Shown one piece after another: positions 46,513-54,924 of a stretch of 64,000 bases of DNA; within the stretch, counting starts at the first letter, position 1; every line of letters starts with the position of its first letter. The stretch covers positions 2,485,001 to 2,549,000 of the forward strand of contig NZ_CP154874.1 in the NCBI RefSeq assembly GCF_041729615.1, written 5' to 3'. The position numbers and the translations under genes are program-made. This stretch comes from Pseudomonas alcaligenes (GTDB lineage Bacteria > Pseudomonadota > Gammaproteobacteria > Pseudomonadales > Pseudomonadaceae). Below the pieces are notes generated by a model. The model worked only from the letters and a program-made list of their open reading frames with translations, searched no databases and was not told the DNA's origin.

Positions 46513-47268
46513 ATGCGCCTGGCCACCCTGCTGCTGTCCTGCCTGCTGTCCTGCGCCGCCCTGGCGCAGCCGGTGCTGCGCGTCGATCTGCGCGACCGCC
46601 CGCCGGAAATGTGGAGCGTCGACGGCCGCCCGTCCGGGCCGCTGGTGACCGTGCTGGAGACTGCCGCCGAGCGCATCGGCGTGCGCCTGGAGTGGCGCTT
46701 CGCGCCCTTCGCGCGCAGCCTGGCGGACCTGCGCGAAGGGCGTATCGACCTGGTGCCGCGGGTGCTGGCCGGCGAGGGCCGGGAGGACTACATCCACTTC
46801 CTGCCGAGCATCGGCAGCCAGCCGCGCGAGGTGCTGTTTCTCGTGCGTCCCGGCTACGAGCGGGCCCTGCGCAACTATGACGACCTGCTCGACCTGCGCA
46901 TCGGGGTCAAGCGCGGCACCGCCTACTTCCCGCGCTTCGACGCGGACACCCGGCTGTACCGCGAGGCCCTGCGCGACGACGACGTGCTGGCGCAGATGTT
47001 CCGCGCCGGCCGCCTGGATACCATTGTGGTGCTCGACCGTGCCGCCCTGGAAGCCGCCTTCGCCCGTATCGGCTTCAGCGCCTATGCCTATGCCGAGTAC
47101 CGTGAGCCGATCCTCATCGACAACCGTTTCGGGGCCTCGCGCCGGCTCTACGAGGAGGACCGTACCGAACTCTATGACCGCCTCGGCGCGGAGCTGGCCG
47201 CCATGCGCGCGCGTGGCGAGGTGGCGGCGATCTACCGTGCCAGCGGCATCGAGGCACCGCTGCCCTGA
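46513..47268 (+). CDS. Periplasmic solute-binding protein family 3, orphan
   Basis: 251 residues with a signal peptide (LATLLLSCLLSCAALAQ). The two-lobe family 3 fold is recognisable (FAPFARSLADLREGRIDLVP, then LRIGVKRGTAYFPRF). No transporter partners are adjacent. The ligand is unknown. Confidence 0.85.
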   Translation: MRLATLLLSCLLSCAALAQPVLRVDLRDRPPEMWSVDGRPSGPLVTVLETAAERIGVRLEWRFAPFARSLADLREGRIDLVPRVLAGEGREDYIHFLPSIGSQPREVLFLVRPGYERALRNYDDLLDLRIGVKRGTAYFPRFDADTRLYREALRDDDVLAQMFRAGRLDTIVVLDRAALEAAFARIGFSAYAYAEYREPILIDNRFGASRRLYEEDRTELYDRLGAELAAMRARGEVAAIYRASGIEAPLP

Positions 47269-47409
47269 GGGCCTGGCACGGGGCAGGGTGGGACGGCGAC
47301 TCGGCATGCCCGCCAGCCCGCAGCGCCTGAGCCGCCGCGGAGACAGCCCGGCGGGAATGCTTTATCGTCCGCCCTGTCCAACCCCTGCCACCCGTTGCCG
47401 GAGCCCGCC

Positions 47410-47943
47410 GTGAAAGCCCCCCTGTTGCTGCTGTTGCTGATTCCCACCCTGGCCTGGTCCGAGCCCCGCGAGCTGGACTGGCTGGAGCTGATGCCGCTCG
47501 AGGACCAGAAGGCCCTCGAAGCCATGCCCGAGATCAGCCACGAGACCCCCGAGGCGGCCGGCACCTTCGGCCAGCAGGGCGGCCTCAAGCAGCAGGCGCG
47601 CGACCTGCCGGCGGTGATGTACTCGAAGAAGACGGTGGCCCGCCTGGACGGCAAGCAAGTGCGCCTGGGCGGCTACCCGGTGCCGCTGGAGAGCGATGCC
47701 GAGGGCAAGAGCACCCTGCTGTTCCTGGTGCCCTATCCGGGCGCCTGCATCCACGTGCCGCCGCCGCCGCCGAACCAGATCGTGCTGGTGCGCTACCCCG
47801 AGGGCATCGTCCTCGACGACATCTACGCGCCGCTGTGGGTCAGCGGCACCCTGCACATCGAGCCGGTGGAGAACGAGCTGGCCGAGGCGGTCTACGCCCT
47901 GGACGCCAGCAGCGTGCGCCTGGTCGAGGAAGACGACCTGTAG
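47410..47943 (+). CDS. DUF3299 family exported protein
   Basis: 177 residues from the GTG at 47410, which places a signal peptide (KAPLLLLLLIPTLAWS) at the very start; the ORF from 47395 begins with unlikely residues. DUF3299 marks are GYPVPLE and the cysteine/proline loop GACIHVPPPPPNQIV. Family members are often encoded beside MacAB-like exporters, as here. The stop TAG is the first bases of a REP element. Confidence 0.85.
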   Translation: MKAPLLLLLLIPTLAWSEPRELDWLELMPLEDQKALEAMPEISHETPEAAGTFGQQGGLKQQARDLPAVMYSKKTVARLDGKQVRLGGYPVPLESDAEGKSTLLFLVPYPGACIHVPPPPPNQIVLVRYPEGIVLDDIYAPLWVSGTLHIEPVENELAEAVYALDASSVRLVEEDDL

Positions 47944-47998
47944 CCCGGATGCAGTCCGGGAGCGCAGTGGCCTGGTTCCCGGATTGCATCCGGGCTAC
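47940..47998. repeat. REP-type paired palindromic repeat (family A, copy 2)
   Basis: Same paired arms as 18815-18874 (GTAGCCCGGATGCAGTCC, then GGATTGCATCCGGGCTAC). It overlaps the TAG stop codon of the DUF3299 gene. Confidence 0.85.
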
Positions 47999-48098
47999 GC
48001 CAGCCGGCGTTGGAGCAGGGCTCCCCGGCACATGCGGCATCGCGCCGCTGGCGCATCCCTGCGCCCATTACCTAGGCTGAACGAACCGCCAGGTTGGG

Positions 48099-49250
48099 AT
48101 GCCGCCCATGCGCAAACTGCTGATCGTCCTTCCCGTGCTCCTGCTGCTGGGCCTGCTGGCCTGGTGGTGGAGCCGGCCGCAGCCGCTGGCCGTGCGCCTG
48201 GTCACGGTCGAGCGCGGGCCGGTGGAGACGCTGGTGGCCAACACCCGCGCCGGCACCCTCAAGGCCTGCCGGCGTTCGCGGCTGTCGTTCAACCTGGGTG
48301 GCCAGGTCACCGAGCTGCTGGTCGACGAGGGCCAGCGCGTGCAGGCCGGCGAGGTGCTGCTGCGCCTGCGCCAGGACGACCGCCTGGCCCGCGTGCAGGA
48401 GGCCGAGGCGCGCCTGGCCGGGCAGCGCAACGCCCGCGAGCAGCGCTGCCGCCAGGCCAGCCTGGAACGCCGCGACCTCGAACGCCTGCGCCATCTGGCC
48501 GAGCGCAAGCTGGCCGCCGCCGACCGTCTGGACCAGGCCGAGACCCGTGCCAACCTGTCCGCCCTGGTCTGCAGCGCCAGCGAGGCGCAGATCGCCGAGG
48601 CCGAGGCGCAGCTGGCGCTGCAGCGCTCGCTGCTGGACCAGGCCACCCTGCGCGCGCCCTTCGCCGGCATAGTGGCGCAGATCAACGGCGAGCTGGGCGA
48701 GTACGTCACCCCTTCGCCGCCGGGCATCCCCACGCCGCCGGCGGTGGACCTGATCGACGACAGCTGCCTGTACGTCGAGGCGCCGATCGACGAGGTCGAC
48801 GCCGCCCGCGTGCGCCCGGGCATGCCGGTGCGCATCGGCCTGGACGCCTTCCGCACGCGCCACTTCGAGGGCGAGGTGACGCGCATCGCGCCCTTCGTTC
48901 GCGACCTGGAGAAGCAGGCGCGTACCGTCGACGTGGAAGTGCGCTTCGCCAGCGTGCCGCCCGAGGTGCTGCTGCTCACCGGCTACAGCGCCGACGTGGA
49001 AATCCTCCTGGAGGAAAAGGCCGAGGTGCTGCGGGTGCCCACCGAGACCCTGTTCGAGGGCGGCCGGGTGTACCGCTACGACGAGGCCGCCGGGGTGCTG
49101 CGCGAGGTGCGGGTCGACACCGGCCTGGGCAACTGGCGCTGGACCGAGATCGTCGGCGGCCTGCAGCCGGGCGAGCGCATCCTCGCCGGCCTCGACATCG
49201 AAAACCTGGCGGACGGCCTGGCAGTGCGCCCGCAGGAGGACGCGCGGTGA
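48099..49250 (+). CDS. HlyD-family periplasmic adaptor protein
   Basis: 383 residues with an N-terminal membrane anchor (LLIVLPVLLLLGLLAWWW). A biotinyl-lipoyl-like domain (FNLGGQVTELLVDEGQRVQAGEVLLRL) is split by a long coiled coil (about 95-170), followed by beta-barrel domains. It links an inner-membrane ABC exporter to the cell envelope. A REP element and 200 bp separate it from the ATPase gene. Confidence 0.88.
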   Translation: MPPMRKLLIVLPVLLLLGLLAWWWSRPQPLAVRLVTVERGPVETLVANTRAGTLKACRRSRLSFNLGGQVTELLVDEGQRVQAGEVLLRLRQDDRLARVQEAEARLAGQRNAREQRCRQASLERRDLERLRHLAERKLAAADRLDQAETRANLSALVCSASEAQIAEAEAQLALQRSLLDQATLRAPFAGIVAQINGELGEYVTPSPPGIPTPPAVDLIDDSCLYVEAPIDEVDAARVRPGMPVRIGLDAFRTRHFEGEVTRIAPFVRDLEKQARTVDVEVRFASVPPEVLLLTGYSADVEILLEEKAEVLRVPTETLFEGGRVYRYDEAAGVLREVRVDTGLGNWRWTEIVGGLQPGERILAGLDIENLADGLAVRPQEDAR

Positions 49251-49328
49251 ATACCGCGACGGCCAATAGCGCTTTCCTGGTAGGGCGCGCGGTGAGGCGC
49301 GTAAGCGGGACAGCGAGGCCTGCGGCTC

Positions 49329-49387
49329 GTAGCCCGGATGCAATCCGGGAAACAGGCAGCACCGTCCCCGGATTGCATCCGGGCTAC
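49329..49387. repeat. REP-type paired palindromic repeat (family A, copy 3)
   Basis: GTAGCCCGGATGCAATCC and GGATTGCATCCGGGCTAC around a 16 bp spacer, between the adaptor and ATPase genes. Confidence 0.85.
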
Positions 49388-49449
49388 CACGCGACCATCC
49401 CTGTTCATGTTGCCCACCACCCGTCCTCCATCCCGGGAGCCCCAGCGCC

Positions 49450-50133
49450 ATGATCCGCCTGCGTGGCGTGACGCGCTGCTTCCAGCTTGGCGAGCAGCGG
49501 GTGATGGGCCTCGACGCGGTGGACCTGGACGTGGCCGCCGGCGAGTACCTGGCGGTCACCGGCCCCTCCGGCTCGGGCAAGTCCACCCTGCTCAACATCC
49601 TCGGCCTGCTCGATGCCCCCGACAGCGGCGAGTACTGGCTGCGCGGCGAGGCCACCGCGGCGCTGGACGAGGCGCGCCGCGCCGAGCTGCGCAGCCGCTG
49701 GATCGGCTTCGTGTTCCAGTCCTACCACCTGATCCCGCGCCTGACCGCGCGCGAGAACATCGAGCTGCCGATGCTCCTGGCCGGTATCGAGCCGGCCGAG
49801 CGGCAGCGCCGCAGCGCGCCGCTGATCGAGCGCCTGGGCCTGGGCGACCGCCTGGCGCATCGCCCCGGCGAGCTGTCCGGCGGCCAGCGCCAGCGCGTCG
49901 CCATCGCCCGCGCCATGTGCATGCAGCCGGCCCTGCTGCTGGCCGACGAGCCGACCGGCAACCTCGACAGCCAGTCCGGCGGCGAGGTGGTGGCGCTGCT
50001 CGAGGAGCTCAACCGCGAGGGCCTGACCCTGCTGGTGGTGACCCATGACGCGCAGCTGTCGGCGCGCGCCGGTCGCCAGCTGGCCATGCGCGATGGCAAG
50101 GTGGTCGAGGACCGCCGCCGGGAGCCGGCCTGA
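49450..50133 (+). CDS. MacB/LolD-type ABC transporter ATP-binding protein
   Basis: 227 residues with Walker [10 protein letters not shown], signature [15 protein letters not shown] and Walker B LLLADEPTGNLDS, the NLDS ending being typical of MacB/LolD ATPases. Its stop TGA overlaps the ATG of the permease (TGATG). It powers the FtsX-type permeases encoded next. Confidence 0.92.
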   Translation: MIRLRGVTRCFQLGEQRVMGLDAVDLDVAAGEYLAVTGPSGSGKSTLLNILGLLDAPDSGEYWLRGEATAALDEARRAELRSRWIGFVFQSYHLIPRLTARENIELPMLLAGIEPAERQRRSAPLIERLGLGDRLAHRPGELSGGQRQRVAIARAMCMQPALLLADEPTGNLDSQSGGEVVALLEELNREGLTLLVVTHDAQLSARAGRQLAMRDGKVVEDRRREPA

Positions 50134-51344
50134 TGCGCGCCGCCGATGCCCTCGGCCTGTGGCTCGGCGCCCTGCGCGGGCACCGCTCGCGCAGCCTGAT
50201 GCTGCTGCTGGCGGTGGGTATCGGGGTGGTCGCGGTGAACCTGCTGACCGGCCTCGGCGAGGGCGCGCGCACCTACATCCTAGGCGAGTTCGCCGTGCTC
50301 GGGCGCAACACCCTGATCGTCCTGCCCGGGCGCAAGGAAACCAGCGGCGGCATGCCGCCGATCACCGGCCTGGCGCCGCGCGACCTGACCCTGCAGGACG
50401 CCCAGGCCATCGCCCGCCTGCCCAGCGTGCTGCGGGTGGCGCCGCTGCAGGCCGGGCAGGTCGAGGTCAGCGTTGGCAACCGCAACCGCGAGGCCTTCAC
50501 CCTCGGCACCAGCCACGAGTTCTTCGCCATCCGCCAGCTTCAGGTCAGCCAGGGCCAGGCCCTGCCGGCACTGCACTTCGACGAGGCGCGGGCGGTCTGC
50601 GTGATCGGCGCCAAGCTGCGCCGCGAGCTGTTCGGCAGCGCCCCGGCGCTGGGCCAGTGGCTGCGCGCCGGTGACCGGCGCTTCCGCGTGGTCGGCATCC
50701 TCGCCGAGCGCGGCGAGTCGCTGGGCATGGACTTCGGCGAGCTGCTGATCATCCCGGTGGCCAGCGCGCAGACCCTGTTCGACCGCGAGGGGCTGTTCCG
50801 CGTGTTCGCCGAGCTGCGCGGGCCGCACCTGCTGGCCAGTGGCAAGGAGCAGATCCGCGCCACCATCCGCGAGCGCCACGAGGGCGAGGACGACATCACC
50901 CTGATCGGCCAGGACGCCATGCTCGCCGCCTTCGCCGACATCCTCCGCGCCCTGACCCTGGCGCTGGCCGGCATCGCCGCCATCAGCCTGCTGGTGGCGG
51001 GCATCCTGATCATGAACGTGACCTGGATTTCGGTGAGCCAGCGCACCGCCGAGATCGGCCTGCTCAAGGCCATCGGCGCCACCTCCGCGCAGGTGCGCCT
51101 GCTGTTCCTCGGCGAGGCCACGCTGCTGACCCTGGCCGGCGCCGTCGCCGGGTTGCTGCTGGGCGAGGCGCTGCTGTGGGCCGGCCGGCGCCTGTGGGAC
51201 TTCCCCCTGTACGCGCCCTGGTGGGCCGGCGCCAGCGCCCTCGGCCTGGCGCTGCTCACCGCCCTGCTGTTCGCCTGGCTGCCGGCCAGCCGCGCCGCCG
51301 CCATGCAACCGGTGGACGCCTTGCGTCCGCAGGCTGCGCGCTGA
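50133..51344 (+). CDS. FtsX-type ABC transporter permease, first of two
   Basis: 403 residues: one N-terminal membrane segment (LMLLLAVGIGVVAVNLLTGL), a large periplasmic MacB_PCD domain, then three C-terminal segments with the motif SQRTAEIGLLKAIGATSAQV. This is the half-transporter topology of MacB without a fused ATPase. It ends just before a REP-like hairpin. Confidence 0.9.
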   Translation: MRAADALGLWLGALRGHRSRSLMLLLAVGIGVVAVNLLTGLGEGARTYILGEFAVLGRNTLIVLPGRKETSGGMPPITGLAPRDLTLQDAQAIARLPSVLRVAPLQAGQVEVSVGNRNREAFTLGTSHEFFAIRQLQVSQGQALPALHFDEARAVCVIGAKLRRELFGSAPALGQWLRAGDRRFRVVGILAERGESLGMDFGELLIIPVASAQTLFDREGLFRVFAELRGPHLLASGKEQIRATIRERHEGEDDITLIGQDAMLAAFADILRALTLALAGIAAISLLVAGILIMNVTWISVSQRTAEIGLLKAIGATSAQVRLLFLGEATLLTLAGAVAGLLLGEALLWAGRRLWDFPLYAPWWAGASALGLALLTALLFAWLPASRAAAMQPVDALRPQAAR

Positions 51345-51378
51345 TGGGCGGCCTGCCGTCTGGGTGGAAGCGGCCCCC

Positions 51379-51449
51379 GTGGGAGCGGCCTTGGCCGCGA
51401 TGCTCTTGTGCAGAGGTCAGGCGCCTGTCGCGGCCAAGGCCGCTCCCAC
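51379..51449. repeat. REP-type palindrome (family C)
   Basis: GTGGGAGCGGCCTTGGCCGC and its inverted partner GCGGCCAAGGCCGCTCCCAC with about 28 bp between them, the commonest REP motif type in pseudomonads. It lies between the two permease genes. Confidence 0.85.
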
Positions 51450-51516
51450 AGTTCAAGCCGCGCCGGCAAGCCAGGCCACTGCCACCCGGCAGGTTGCCGG
51501 GCGAGGGCGGCCGGCC

Positions 51517-52716
51517 ATGATGCGCCTGCGGGATGGCTTCGCCCTGACCGCCTCGGCGCTCACCAGCCGGCCGCTGCGCAGCCTGCTGACCATGCTCGGG
51601 GTGGCCATCGGCATCGCCGCGGTGGCGCTGCTCACCGCCATCGGCGAGGGCCTGCGCGGCTACGTGCTGGACAACTTCTCGCAGTTCGGCACGCGGATCA
51701 TCGCCATCCACCCGGGCAAGACCCAGACCGGCGGCCTCGGCGGCATCCTCAGCAGCGTGCGCCCGCTCAGCCTGGCCGATGCCGACGCCCTGCGCCGGCT
51801 ACCGCATGTCGAGGCGGTGGTGCCGCTGATCCAGGGCGCCGGCGATATCCAGTACGGCCAGTTCAGCCGCAGCAGCGACATCTTCGGCGCCGGCCACCAG
51901 CTGGCCCAGGCCTGGCACTTCCGCCTGGCCCTCGGCCAGTTCCTGCCGCCGGCGCGCGACGGCCGCTCGCCGCCCTACGCGGTGCTCGGCCACAAGCTGC
52001 GCGCCGAGCTGTTCGGCGAGGCCAACCCGCTGGGCCAGCTGGTGCGCATTGGCGGGACGCGCTTCCGGGTGATCGGGGTGATGGAAGAGAAGGGCCAGCT
52101 GCTCGGCTTCGACCTCGACGACATCGCCTACATCCCGGTGGACTGGGCCCAGGCCCTGTTCAACCGCGAGGGGCTGATGGAGATCGACGTGGTGTTCGGC
52201 CCCGGCACCGCCTCGGCGCCGATGGCCGAGCGCATCCGCGCGCTGCTGATCGAGCGCCACGGCATGGAGGACTTCAACCTGACCACCCAGGACGACATGC
52301 TGGCCAGCCTGGGGCGCATCCTCGCCGTGCTCACCTACGCCATTGCCGTGCTCGGCGGGGTGTCGCTGCTGGTCGGCGCGGTGGGCATCCTCACCATCAT
52401 GACCACCACGGTGGGCGAGCGCACCGCCGAGATCGGCCTGCTGCGCGCCATCGGCGCGAGCCCGCGGCAGGTGCTCGGCCTGTTCCTCGCCGAGGCCACC
52501 CTGCTGTCGCTGGCCGGCGGCCTGCTCGGCCTGCTGCTGATGGCGCTGCTGCTCGGCCTGCTGCACCTGGCCGCGCCCGACCTGCCGCTGGCGCTGCGCC
52601 CGGCCTTCCTGCTGCTGGCGCTGCTGCTCGCCGCGCTGATCGGCATGCTCGCCGGCCTGGCCCCAGCGCGCGCGGCGGCGCGCCTGCATCCGGTGCAGGC
52701 GCTGCGCGGGGAGTGA
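51517..52716 (+). CDS. FtsX-type ABC transporter permease, second of two
   Basis: 399 residues from the ATG at 51517 (MMRLRDGFALTASALTSRPLRSLLTMLGV), just after GAGGG. The frame upstream to 51364 is the REP element. Same topology as its neighbour, with GERTAEIGLLRAIGASPRQV before the last helices. The two permeases probably form a heterodimer served by the one ATPase. Confidence 0.9.
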   Translation: MMRLRDGFALTASALTSRPLRSLLTMLGVAIGIAAVALLTAIGEGLRGYVLDNFSQFGTRIIAIHPGKTQTGGLGGILSSVRPLSLADADALRRLPHVEAVVPLIQGAGDIQYGQFSRSSDIFGAGHQLAQAWHFRLALGQFLPPARDGRSPPYAVLGHKLRAELFGEANPLGQLVRIGGTRFRVIGVMEEKGQLLGFDLDDIAYIPVDWAQALFNREGLMEIDVVFGPGTASAPMAERIRALLIERHGMEDFNLTTQDDMLASLGRILAVLTYAIAVLGGVSLLVGAVGILTIMTTTVGERTAEIGLLRAIGASPRQVLGLFLAEATLLSLAGGLLGLLLMALLLGLLHLAAPDLPLALRPAFLLLALLLAALIGMLAGLAPARAAARLHPVQALRGE

Positions 52717-52717
52717 A

Positions 52718-52748
52718 AAGCAGAAGGCCCGTCGTGCGCCGGGCCCTC
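52718..52748. terminator. Weak terminator hairpin between exporter and TRAP genes
   Basis: AAGGCCCG...CGGGCCCTCC forms a short stem between the convergent genes. No strong T tract follows, so its efficiency is doubtful. Confidence 0.4.
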
Positions 52749-52752
52749 CGGG

Positions 52753-54129
52753 TCACTTGCCGTAGACCTGCTCCGGCAGCCAGGTGATCAGCTGTGGCCA
52801 GAAGTAGGCGACCACCAGCATGAGGATCTGGATGGCGATGAAGGGCACCACCCCCTTGTACATCACCATGGTGCTGACCGACTTCGGCGTGACCCCGCGC
52901 AGGTAGAACAGCGAGAAGCCGAATGGCGGGGTGAGGAAGGAGGTCTGCAGGTTCAGGGCGATCATCACGCCCAGCCAGATCGGGTCCAGGCCCATGGCCA
53001 GCAGCACCGGCCCGACGATCGGCACCACCACGAAGATGATCTCGATGAAGTCGAGGATGAAGCCGAGCAGGAAGATCACCAGCATTACCAGGAAGAAGGC
53101 GCCGAGCACGCCGCCGGGCAGCTGGGCGAACACGTCCTCTATCAGCACCTCGCCGCCGAAGCCGCGGAACACCAGGGAGAACAGCGAGGCGCCGATCAGG
53201 ATGAGGAACACCATGGCGCTGATTTCGGTGGTGCCGTAGGCCACTTCCTTGAGCTGGGTGAAGTTCAGCTGGCGCTTGCCGATCGCCAGCAGCATGGCAC
53301 CCACCGCACCTAGGGCGGCGGCCTCGGTGGGGGTGGCGTAGCCGGTCAGGATGGAGCCGAGCACGGCGGCGATCAGCACCAGCGGCGGCACCAGGGCGGC
53401 GATCAGCTTGCCCCACTCGATCGGCCCCAGCTCTTCCTGCGGCAGCGCCGGCAGCTTCTTCGGCTGGGCGATGGCGACGATGATCAGGTAGAGGATGTAC
53501 AGGCCGACCAGCACCAGGCCGGGGATCAGCGCGCCGACGAAGAGGTCGCCGACCGACACGGTCTTGGGCGAGAACACGCCGAGTTTGAGCTGCGCCTGCT
53601 GGTAGGCGCTGGACATCACGTCGCCCAGCAGCACCAGGATGATCGACGGCGGGATGATCTGCCCCAGGGTGCCGGTGGCGGCCAGGGTGCCGGTGGCGAT
53701 GGCCGGGTCGTAGCCGCGCCGCAGCATGGTCGGCAGGGCCAGCAGGCCCATGGTCACCACGGTGGCGCCGACGATGCCGGTGCTGGCGGCGAGCAGCGCG
53801 CCGACCACGCACACGGAGATCGCCAGGCCGCCGCGCAGGGTGCCGAACAGCCGCGACATGGACTCCAGCAGGTCTTCCGCCACCCTGGATTTCTCCAGCA
53901 TCACGCCCATGAACACGAACAGCGGCACGGCCAGCATGGTCTGGTTGTTCATGATGCCGAACAGGCGGTTGGGCAGGGCGTGCAGGTAGCCGCCGTCGAA
54001 GGTGCCGGTGGCCATGCCGATGCCGGCGAACAGCAGGGATACGCCGCCCAGGGTGAAGGCCACCGGGTAGCCGGCCATCAGGGCCAGGCAGATGCTGACG
54101 AACAGCAGGATCGCCATCAACTCAGCCAT
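52753..54129 (-). CDS. TRAP transporter large permease subunit (DctM)
   Basis: 458 residues, about twelve membrane segments, with the DctM features GIVGATVVTMGLLALPTMLR and DPIWLGVMIALNLQTSFLTPPFGF. It overlaps the DctQ gene by 8 bp. It is the sodium-dependent carrier subunit of a tripartite transporter; the binding protein is divergent at 54925. Confidence 0.93.
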   Translation of the reverse strand: MAELMAILLFVSICLALMAGYPVAFTLGGVSLLFAGIGMATGTFDGGYLHALPNRLFGIMNNQTMLAVPLFVFMGVMLEKSRVAEDLLESMSRLFGTLRGGLAISVCVVGALLAASTGIVGATVVTMGLLALPTMLRRGYDPAIATGTLAATGTLGQIIPPSIILVLLGDVMSSAYQQAQLKLGVFSPKTVSVGDLFVGALIPGLVLVGLYILYLIIVAIAQPKKLPALPQEELGPIEWGKLIAALVPPLVLIAAVLGSILTGYATPTEAAALGAVGAMLLAIGKRQLNFTQLKEVAYGTTEISAMVFLILIGASLFSLVFRGFGGEVLIEDVFAQLPGGVLGAFFLVMLVIFLLGFILDFIEIIFVVVPIVGPVLLAMGLDPIWLGVMIALNLQTSFLTPPFGFSLFYLRGVTPKSVSTMVMYKGVVPFIAIQILMLVVAYFWPQLITWLPEQVYGK

Positions 54130-54664
54130 GCTTCACCTCCGGCGCGGGCAGCTTGCCGGCGAGGATGTAGCCGTAGCGGATCAGCTCGGCCAGGCTCTGC
54201 AGCACCAGGCTGACCACCAGCACCAGGATGATGGTCTTCTGCAGGTAGACGAAGGCCAGGCCGCCGGACTCGCCGGACTTCTCCAGGGTCGACCAGGAGG
54301 CGGTCACGTAGTCCCAGCTGTTCCAGCCGAGGAACAGGCAGAAGGGCAGGAGGAACAGCAGGTTGCCGAGGATCTCCACCAGCGCCTGCCGGTGCCCGGA
54401 GAACTTCTGGTAGAAGATGTCCACGCGCACGTGGCCGCCGCGCTGCAGGGTCCAGGCGGCGGCGCCCATGAATACCAGGGCGTGGGCGTACATCACGGCC
54501 TCCTGCAGGGCGGTGGCGCCGATGCCGAAGCCGTAGCGCAGCACCACCACCACGGCGGTGCCGAGCACGAGGAACAGGGTCAGCCAGGCGCAGGCCCGGC
54601 CCAGGGCGGCATTCACGGCGTTGAACGCCTGGGCGATGCCGAGTAGCGGGGGAGTGGTGGACAT
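54122..54664 (-). CDS. TRAP transporter small permease subunit (DctQ)
   Basis: 180 residues, four membrane segments, and the DctQ mark AWTLQRGGHVRVDIFYQ. Required for folding of or coupling to the large subunit. The ATG at 54664 has GAAGG upstream on the minus strand. Confidence 0.9.
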   Translation of the reverse strand: MSTTPPLLGIAQAFNAVNAALGRACAWLTLFLVLGTAVVVVLRYGFGIGATALQEAVMYAHALVFMGAAAWTLQRGGHVRVDIFYQKFSGHRQALVEILGNLLFLLPFCLFLGWNSWDYVTASWSTLEKSGESGGLAFVYLQKTIILVLVVSLVLQSLAELIRYGYILAGKLPAPEVKHG

Positions 54665-54776
54665 CGTGGGTCCTTCTTGTTATCAGCGTGGGCAAGGCGT
54701 TGGCCGCGGGTGGCGGCCTTCTGCTGCACGGGGCAGGCGGCGATTCTGGCAGCAGGCATGTGCGCGCAGCAATCTC

Positions 54777-54793
54777 ACTACGACTTTAGTCGA
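54777..54793. promoter_or_regulatory. Palindromic site between the divergent TRAP genes
   Basis: TACGACTTTAGTCGAA contains the inverted repeat CGAC-TTTA-GTCG. It lies about 115 bp before DctQ and 130 bp before DctP, a suitable position for one regulator to control both units. Confidence 0.45.
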
Positions 54794-54924
54794 AGCGGCT
54801 AGGCTTGAGAGTCGGCAACCCCTAAGGTTATGGGGCTCAGTCCGACCCGGGCGATCCTCTGGTCAGACCATTTTCACTTCGGCGCGATGGCGCCGCGGGG
54901 CATTACAACAATAAGGAGTCTTGC

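Noticed and set aside
51364..51516. N-terminal extension of the second FtsX-type permease
   Set aside because: The sequence is a REP palindrome; the ATG at 51517 follows a ribosome site and begins the usual membrane segment.
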